Part shown: positions 6,123-10,489 of the stretch, one piece after another | How positions within the stretch are numbered: position 1 is the first letter of the stretch | Layout: every line of letters starts with the position of its first letter | The notes under the pieces: generated by a model | The model's database searches: none | Seen by the model: only the letters and a program-made list of their open reading frames with translations | Told to the model about the DNA's origin: nothing | Assembly: GCA_026400695.1 (NCBI GenBank) | Contig: JAPLON010000150.1 | Span: 1-10,489, forward strand | Length of the DNA: 10,489 bases | Direction of reading: 5' to 3' | Source of the DNA: Pseudomonadota bacterium | GTDB lineage: Bacteria > Pseudomonadota > Alphaproteobacteria > Paracaedibacterales > CAITNM01 | Made by a program: the position numbers and the translations under genes

Positions 6123-7157
6123 CTATACAGCATGAGAATATAGATAACTTGCTTCCAAAAACCGATTCGCCTGCTCAATCAATTCCTCAACAATTTCTTT
6201 GGTAGATTGTTCTTTGGTAACCATGCCAACACTTTGCCCTGCCATTAATGAACCGTTATCAATATCTCCATCAATTGCGGCTTTACGCAAGGCACCAGCC
6301 CAATAGTGTTCAATTTTAAGTTGGGCATCTTTCAAATCTAAGGATCCACTATCGTATTCCTTAATCACATTTGCTTGTACTTGTAAAAACTCTTTACTGG
6401 CTTTGTTGGCAAGTGCCCTTACCGGAATTACTGGAAAACGCTGGTCTAGCTGCAGTGACATGATCGCATCACGCGCATTGGCTTTAATAAAGGCCTGTTT
6501 AAAATTGGGGTGCGCCGGTGATTCGTTAGCACAAACAAAACGAGTACCCAATTGGCAACCACTTGCCCCCATCTTAAGGTATGAAATAATTGCTTCGCCG
6601 CGGCCAATTCCACCCGCTACAAATACTGGTATATCACGAATTTCAGGCAAAATTTCTTGGGCTAGCACACTCGTTGAAACAGGGCCAATGTGTCCACCAG
6701 CTTCGCAACCTTCAATAACGATTGCATCTACTCCCATTTTGATAAGTTTTTTGGCAATTATTAAAGCTGGAGCAAATCCTATAATTAAACATCCGTGCTC
6801 TTTCAAGCGAGAAAAGCTTGCAGAGGTTGGCAACCCACCGGCCAAAACTACATGGCGAATTTTGTGTTTACCGCAAACGTCGATCATCTCATCAAGCTTT
6901 GGGTGCATGGTAATTAAATTCACCCCAAAAGGCATTGAGGTTGCAGCTTTTGTTTTATCAATTTCATTGCTTAGTAATTCAGGAGTCATGGCACCGCTGG
7001 CAATTACCCCAAACCCCCCAGCATTAGAAATGGCAGCAACTAAATTGTGGTTGGAAACCCACGTCATTGCCCCTCCTAAAATTGCGTATTTAGTGCCCAA
7101 AAATTCACAGCCGCGGCTCCACAATTGTGCTAGGTCTGCAGATTGTGATGTCTTCAT
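6123..7157 (-). CDS. FabK-like / nitronate monooxygenase-family flavoenzyme
   Basis: This 344-residue TIM-barrel FMN enzyme belongs to the family holding enoyl-ACP reductase II (FabK) and nitronate monooxygenases. Visible motifs are GGAMTWVS (28-35) and SNAGGFGVIASG (44-55) at the N-terminal FMN site, IEGCEAGGHIGP (148-159) with the family's active-site His156, AGGIGRGEAI (181-190), and GCQLGTRFVCANESPAHP (200-217) for the FMN phosphate. The C-terminal half, with YWAGALRKAAIDGDID and GSLMAGQSVGMVTKE, resembles FabK more than classical nitronate monooxygenases. A role in fatty acid synthesis is thus possible but unproven. The ATG overlaps the lysC stop by one base (TAATG), and AAGGAAG lies about 10 bases upstream, so translation is probably coupled to lysC. 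Family assignment is strong; the substrate is open. Confidence 0.88.
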   Translation of the reverse strand: MKTSQSADLAQLWSRGCEFLGTKYAILGGAMTWVSNHNLVAAISNAGGFGVIASGAMTPELLSNEIDKTKAATSMPFGVNLITMHPKLDEMIDVCGKHKIRHVVLAGGLPTSASFSRLKEHGCLIIGFAPALIIAKKLIKMGVDAIVIEGCEAGGHIGPVSTSVLAQEILPEIRDIPVFVAGGIGRGEAIISYLKMGASGCQLGTRFVCANESPAHPNFKQAFIKANARDAIMSLQLDQRFPVIPVRALANKASKEFLQVQANVIKEYDSGSLDLKDAQLKIEHYWAGALRKAAIDGDIDNGSLMAGQSVGMVTKEQSTKEIVEELIEQANRFLEASYLYSHAV

Positions 7158-8398
7158 TAGGCGACTTCCTTTTCAATGTAATTTTGATCAAGGGCAAAAG
7201 CCTTGTGAAGAGCAGTTAATGCCGGTTGTAACGATTGTTGGTTAATAGTAACAGACATTTTTATTTCCGATGAATAAATCATATGAATATTAATTCCCTC
7301 GTTAGCTAAAGTGCGACAGATTAGGGCAGGGATATCCATATTGCTTCGCAGGCCCATTCCAATCACTGTCACTTTAGCTACATTTTTATCAATTGCAATA
7401 TCACTAAAGCTAAGGTTATCTTTCGATGCAAACATAGTGGTTTGGAAGCGCTCAATATCATTACGATTAATCATGCCATCCATATCAATGTAGCCTTCGC
7501 GGCTATGAGACTGGGTCATCATATCAATTAAAATATTAGCATTGCCTAAGTTGGTGTAAAGTTTTGCCGCCACACCTGGTTGGTTTTGCAAATTTTTTAA
7601 GGTAACTTTCGCTTCTTGCAAACTATGCACAATACTTGTTACGTTACCTTGGTCAACGATCAGCTTGTCTTCAATAATTTCGGTACCTTTTGGTGAATCA
7701 GTGAAGCTTGATAAAACCCGTAAGCGTATATTGTGCTTCATTGCCATTTCGACACAACGTGGGTGTAGAACTTTTGCACCCGCTGATGCCATCTCAAACA
7801 TTTCATTATAGCCAAGAGTATCCTGGCGACGTGCAGATGGTACCAACCTTGGGTCAGCAGTGTAGACTCCATCAACATCAGTATAAATATCACAACGATC
7901 TGCCTTAAGGGCAACTGCCATAGCAACCGCTGTTGTGTCTGAACCACCTCTTCCAATTGTGGTGATCAGTCCTTCACTACTTAACCCTTGAAATCCAGCA
8001 ATTACAGGAACTTCGCCTTTGCTAAGACTTTTTTGAATTTTTTCAGGGTTGATGTGCAAAATGCGTGCATCTGTTGCAATAGAGTCTGTATGAATTGGAA
8101 TTTGCCATGAAAGGTACGACCGTGCTTTTATGCCAATTTTTTTCAGCGATAAAGCCAAGAGACCGGCTGTCACTTGTTCACCCGCGCTTGCAACCACATC
8201 ATGCTCAGGGGTTGGTTCATGGGGGCAAAGGGCTTGGCAATAACCAACCATTTGATCGGTTATTCCAGCCATAGCCGAAACGACCACCACTACCTGGTTG
8301 CCATTGATAATTTCTTGGCGTATTACTTTGGCTACATGTTCTAGCCGTGCTAGATTTGCAACTGAAGTTCCGCCGAATTTTAAAACAAAAAGTGCCAT
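7157..8398 (-). CDS. lysC: Aspartate kinase with C-terminal tandem ACT domains
   Basis: Aspartate kinase phosphorylates L-aspartate, the first step towards lysine/diaminopimelate, threonine and methionine. The 413-residue product has the kinase N-terminus VLKFGGTSV (5-13), ASAGEQVTAGLL (70-81), GRGGSDTTAVA (149-159) and IYTDVDGVYTADPRL (171-185), then FEMASAGAKVLHPRC (201-215). Two ACT domains at about 264-325 and 340-405 form the allosteric module; the second carries the typical SNMDIPALICRTL and GINIHMIYSSEIKMSV segments. The length matches the lysine- or threonine-sensitive bacterial class. The ATG at 8398 starts MALFVLKFGG as expected, but no clear Shine-Dalgarno precedes it. It is divergent from ubiG, a neighbourhood seen in many alphaproteobacteria, and heads a likely two-gene operon with the flavoenzyme. 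Confidence 0.95.
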   Translation of the reverse strand: MALFVLKFGGTSVANLARLEHVAKVIRQEIINGNQVVVVVSAMAGITDQMVGYCQALCPHEPTPEHDVVASAGEQVTAGLLALSLKKIGIKARSYLSWQIPIHTDSIATDARILHINPEKIQKSLSKGEVPVIAGFQGLSSEGLITTIGRGGSDTTAVAMAVALKADRCDIYTDVDGVYTADPRLVPSARRQDTLGYNEMFEMASAGAKVLHPRCVEMAMKHNIRLRVLSSFTDSPKGTEIIEDKLIVDQGNVTSIVHSLQEAKVTLKNLQNQPGVAAKLYTNLGNANILIDMMTQSHSREGYIDMDGMINRNDIERFQTTMFASKDNLSFSDIAIDKNVAKVTVIGMGLRSNMDIPALICRTLANEGINIHMIYSSEIKMSVTINQQSLQPALTALHKAFALDQNYIEKEVA

Positions 8399-8487
8399 GA
8401 CTTTAATGTGGGGTGTTGAATGTTAAATATCAAGTTAATAAGCTTAGATTAAAGCGAATTTTTACACTTTTTTAAAGGGAATTATTT

Positions 8488-9213
8488 ATGAATGTATCAA
8501 ATGCTTCGCAAACCGCTCATTTCAATGATTTAGCTGGGCAGTGGTGGGATGAATCAGGGGCATTTGGCGTATTGCATGCTATGAATCCGATTAGAATTAA
8601 ATTTATTAAAGATTTAGCGAACGCACATTTTCTCCCCCATGGATTACAAAATTTAAAAGTGCTTGATGTCGGCTGTGGTGGTGGCATAGCCTGTGAACCA
8701 CTGGCAAGACTTGGTGCTAATATTACAGGCATCGATGCTAGTGAAGCGGCTATATCTGTTGCAAAAGATCATGCCACTGCTCAAGGCCTAGCAATTGATT
8801 ACCGTTGCACAGACCTTAAAGACCTTAACGAAACTTTCGATTTAATAACTTGCCTTGAAGTTGTTGAGCATGTAGATGATTTGCCAATATTTCTTTCTAA
8901 TTTAGCAGCACGATTAAACCCTAAAGGACTACTGGTGCTTTCCACAATAAACCGCACATGGTTTTCATACCTGGTTGGAATTATTGGGGCTGAATATTTA
9001 ACCCGCAAAGTTCCGGTTGGCACCCATGATTGGCATAAATTTGTTGAACCTGCTCAATTGGTAGAACTTATTGAACAGCAAGGTTTAAGGGCTATTTCTT
9101 TAAAGGGTTTAAATTATTCTGTGCTAAATAGGGAATGGCATATGGAGGGTGATTTGAAAATGAATTATTTAGCGGGGTTTGAAAAAAGTATAATTTTAAA
9201 GTTCCTAAAATAA
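8488..9213 (+). CDS. ubiG: Ubiquinone biosynthesis O-methyltransferase
   Basis: UbiG catalyses both O-methylations in ubiquinone synthesis using S-adenosylmethionine, and it associates with the inner membrane. The 241-residue protein has the family N-terminus FNDLAGQWWDESGAFGVLH (12-30) and NPIRIKFI. The Rossmann motif I is VLDVGCGGG (58-66), followed by GIDAS (81-85), the EVVEHV motif (124-129), and the UbiG-specific stretch around residues 153-186 (INRTWFSYL, KVPVGTHDWHKF) that includes the membrane-interaction region. The length equals E. coli UbiG (240). AAGGGA at 8475-8480 lies 7 bases before the ATG. A weak promoter, TTGAAT-17-TAAGCT, can be drawn in the 89-base gap to lysC but is not convincing. 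Identification is secure. Confidence 0.95.
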   Translation: MNVSNASQTAHFNDLAGQWWDESGAFGVLHAMNPIRIKFIKDLANAHFLPHGLQNLKVLDVGCGGGIACEPLARLGANITGIDASEAAISVAKDHATAQGLAIDYRCTDLKDLNETFDLITCLEVVEHVDDLPIFLSNLAARLNPKGLLVLSTINRTWFSYLVGIIGAEYLTRKVPVGTHDWHKFVEPAQLVELIEQQGLRAISLKGLNYSVLNREWHMEGDLKMNYLAGFEKSIILKFLK

Positions 9214-9221
9214 TATTGCAA

Positions 9222-9251
9222 TTGTTTTTAGAATCACCATGTTAATATTAT
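9222..9251 (+). promoter_or_regulatory. Candidate promoter of the 9272-10318 gene
   Basis: TTGTTT (9222-9227) is followed after 18 bases by TATTAT (9246-9251). The predicted start near 9258 leaves a leader of about 14 bases. The -10 matches at five of six positions, the -35 at three of six. No terminator was seen between ubiG and this promoter. Confidence 0.4.
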
Positions 9252-9258
9252 AAAAATT

Positions 9259-9268
9259 AAACCGGTTT
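9259..9268. promoter_or_regulatory. Perfect 10-bp palindrome AAACCGGTTT at the predicted transcription start
   Basis: AAACCGGTTT is fully self-complementary. It sits 3 bases before the ATG at 9272, where a ribosome binding site would normally be. It has no loop bases, so it is more likely a protein-binding dyad than an RNA hairpin. A chance occurrence cannot be excluded. Confidence 0.3.
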
Positions 9269-9271
9269 TTT

Positions 9272-10318
9272 ATGAAAAAATTTATAAGGAAATTGTTGAG
9301 TGTATCCTTAACAACAGCTTGCTTTGCTTCTTGGGGCTCTGAAGTAAATTGGGATTATCTTCAGCCAAACTATGTATCAAGAAATTTACAGATGCAAGGT
9401 GCTATAGCTACGTCAGGCCCAAGAGATATCGAAGGGGTACTTATTGCATCTGATGGCGCATCTGTAGGGTCTGGATCCCCTTTTTCTTCAAGATTTCCAG
9501 GGCTAATAACCCCAGATTTACCACATTCCTCAAGGCTATTTGGAGCAACAATGGCTGGTTATATTCAAAACTTTTTGCGTCAACCTAAATGCTTAAGGCT
9601 AAAAACTTTTCAAGAATTTAAGAACGAAGAGGGGGTAAGCGTTGAAAACGCTTTGAGCATGCGCTTGGTGGAACGACATTTCCCAAAAGCGACATTAGAG
9701 ATTTCCCATATCATCGCTCAATATGGATTTGAATCCGTCTCAAATCGTCCTTTCAAAGTCTACGCTAAAGAAAGATTAGGCCAACTTATCGATGGGTACT
9801 GGAAATATTTGTCTAATACTGTGAAAGAATACTTTGCTTCATCGAATCAGCCTCGTTCTATTCATTACCAAGACGATGGCGTAGACGGGAAAGACGGTGT
9901 AAAAGAAATAGCCAAGGCACTTGGCACAACTGCCTTACTAAAACTTGAAGAAATGCGTGCTCAACACAAACACCTATCTCATTCAACAATGTCAAGCAGG
10001 CTACTAACTAATCATGTAAATGACTTAGCACAAGAACATGGGTTCCGCCAAAAGTTAGAGTTCAATCACGAGTGGGCAATAGAATTCAGAGAGTCATTTA
10101 TGCAGCGTGTATGGGGGGCGTGCATAGTATATAGGGATACAGAGGTGTCTGAAGGCTTTGGGGAAGATTTTTATAGACAACCTCAAGCATATTACCAATC
10201 CAATCCGATTCTTCGTCAGGTGCTCCTAAATCCAAATAGATTACCGCAGGATGTTGAATTACAATTCATAAGATATTTTTGGAAAATGTATTGGAATTCT
10301 CTTAAACAGTTGCGCTAG
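9272..10318 (+). CDS. Putative exported protein of unknown function
   Basis: I do not recognise a family for this 348-residue protein. It opens with a basic n-region and hydrophobic segment (MKKFIRKLLSVSLTTACFASWG) typical of a Sec signal peptide; the cleavage site is unclear, near residues 17-23. The Cys in TTAC does not fit a lipobox well because Leu is absent at -3. The mature part has a Gly/Ser-rich N-terminal stretch (about 44-75), then a mostly helical, charged region. Aromatic clusters (DGYWKYLSNTVKEYF, about 174-188; YFWKMYWNSL near the C-terminus) stand out. It has Cys106 and Cys284, no other membrane segment and no obvious catalytic motif. It lies alone downstream of ubiG and 31 bases before an insertion sequence. 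A lineage-specific secreted factor is possible. Confidence 0.75.
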   Translation: MKKFIRKLLSVSLTTACFASWGSEVNWDYLQPNYVSRNLQMQGAIATSGPRDIEGVLIASDGASVGSGSPFSSRFPGLITPDLPHSSRLFGATMAGYIQNFLRQPKCLRLKTFQEFKNEEGVSVENALSMRLVERHFPKATLEISHIIAQYGFESVSNRPFKVYAKERLGQLIDGYWKYLSNTVKEYFASSNQPRSIHYQDDGVDGKDGVKEIAKALGTTALLKLEEMRAQHKHLSHSTMSSRLLTNHVNDLAQEHGFRQKLEFNHEWAIEFRESFMQRVWGACIVYRDTEVSEGFGEDFYRQPQAYYQSNPILRQVLLNPNRLPQDVELQFIRYFWKMYWNSLKQLR

Positions 10319-10380
10319 TTAAATTTATCTATTCCTTGACTTGATACTTCAGGGCCTACGCATGAAAATAAAGTAAGGGA

Positions 10381-10437
10381 CATAAGTTAAGATTTTAGAT
10401 AAGTTTTGTTTAAACTTATTAAAATATGTAACTTATG
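10381..10437 (+). promoter_or_regulatory. Nested inverted repeats covering the transposase start codon
   Basis: CATAAGTTA (10381-10389) is perfectly complementary to TAACTTATG (10429-10437), whose last three bases are the transposase ATG. Inside lies a second perfect stem, ATAAGTTT (10399-10406) with AAACTTAT (10412-10419), with a 5-base loop. RNA entering from outside the element could fold and hide the start codon. RNA started inside (for example from a -10-like TAAAAT at 10420-10425) would lack the left arm. The pairing is seen in the sequence; the regulatory role is inferred by analogy with IS10/IS50 protection from read-through transcription. Confidence 0.45.
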
Positions 10438-10489
10438 AAAGAGACACTTTCTACCTACTTTGAAAACCTAGAAGACCCACGGTCCCTAC
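10435..10489 (+). CDS. ISAs1-family transposase, N-terminal fragment
   Basis: Only the first 18 codons are in the window: MKETLSTYFENLEDPRSL. The F-x-x-L-x-DPR pattern is characteristic of the N-terminal DDE_Tnp_1-associated domain of ISAs1-family (H-repeat type) transposases. The reading frame is open to the edge. The enzyme would cut and join the element's ends using a DDE catalytic core that lies beyond the window. No Shine-Dalgarno is evident, and the start codon lies in an inverted repeat. Whether the full gene is intact is unknown. Confidence 0.7.
   Translation, partial: MKETLSTYFENLEDPRSL

Larger units (their letters stand above)
10350..10489 (+). mobile_element. Left end of an ISAs1-family insertion sequence (cut by the window edge)
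   Basis: The sequence from 10350 begins CAGGGCCTACGCATG, matching the CAGGG-type terminal repeats of the ISAs1 family, and leads after 85 bases into a transposase start. The right end is outside the window, so the terminal repeat and target duplication cannot be confirmed. The insertion lies just after the 9272-10318 gene without touching its stop codon. Confidence 0.65.

Noticed and set aside
6403..7245. Long open frame on the plus strand (280 codons)
   Set aside because: It lies antisense to the FabK-like gene and the end of lysC, whose motifs are unmistakable; its translation shows no domain pattern and no ribosome site, so it is a shadow.
9314..9325. Lipobox at TTAC in the exported protein
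   Set aside because: The -3 position is Thr instead of Leu/Val/Ile, so lipoprotein processing is not well supported. The LLLC and FTLC in the trypsin-like signal peptides also lack a small residue at -1.

Overview
The window is AT-rich bacterial chromosome. Its gene content (rpsA with six S1 domains, accD, a divergent lysC/ubiG pair, a FabK-like flavoenzyme) and its protein styles fit an alphaproteobacterium, plausibly an intracellular or host-associated lineage of the Holosporales/Rickettsiales type. That placement is inferred from gene content and composition; no rRNA or phylogenetic marker was tested.

Layout, left to right. Positions 1-263 are a leader region with a candidate promoter and a small hairpin ahead of rpsA (264-2024, +). 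Between rpsA and accD lie a REP-like palindrome, a 9-bp direct repeat and a strong rho-independent terminator. accD (2138-3001, +) and a ten-helix EamA/DMT permease (3037-3951, +, GTG start) look like one transcription unit. A GC-rich hairpin separates them from a convergent block on the minus strand: two tandem, signal-peptide-bearing, trypsin-like paralogs (3987-4988 and 5125-6006). Further right, still on the minus strand, a FabK-like/nitronate-monooxygenase-family enzyme (6123-7157) overlaps the stop codon of lysC (7157-8398) by one base. ubiG (8488-9213, +) is divergent from lysC. It is followed by an unrecognised exported protein (9272-10318, +). The left end of an ISAs1-type insertion sequence begins near 10350 and runs off the right edge.

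The housekeeping part covers translation (S1), malonyl-CoA formation (AccD), a possible enoyl-ACP reduction step (FabK-like), entry to the aspartate/diaminopimelate pathway (LysC) and ubiquinone synthesis (UbiG).

The accessory part is the more interesting one. In the two trypsin-like paralogs the catalytic triads are broken at complementary positions: one keeps only Ser, the other only His. Both are therefore probably exported pseudoproteases. All three putative exported proteins begin with ATGAAA directly after a T-run and lack a visible Shine-Dalgarno sequence, unlike most of the housekeeping genes. The start codon of the insertion-sequence transposase lies inside a perfect 9-bp inverted repeat that could hide it in read-through transcripts. 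I found no CRISPR array, tRNA, rRNA or clearly new multi-gene system.
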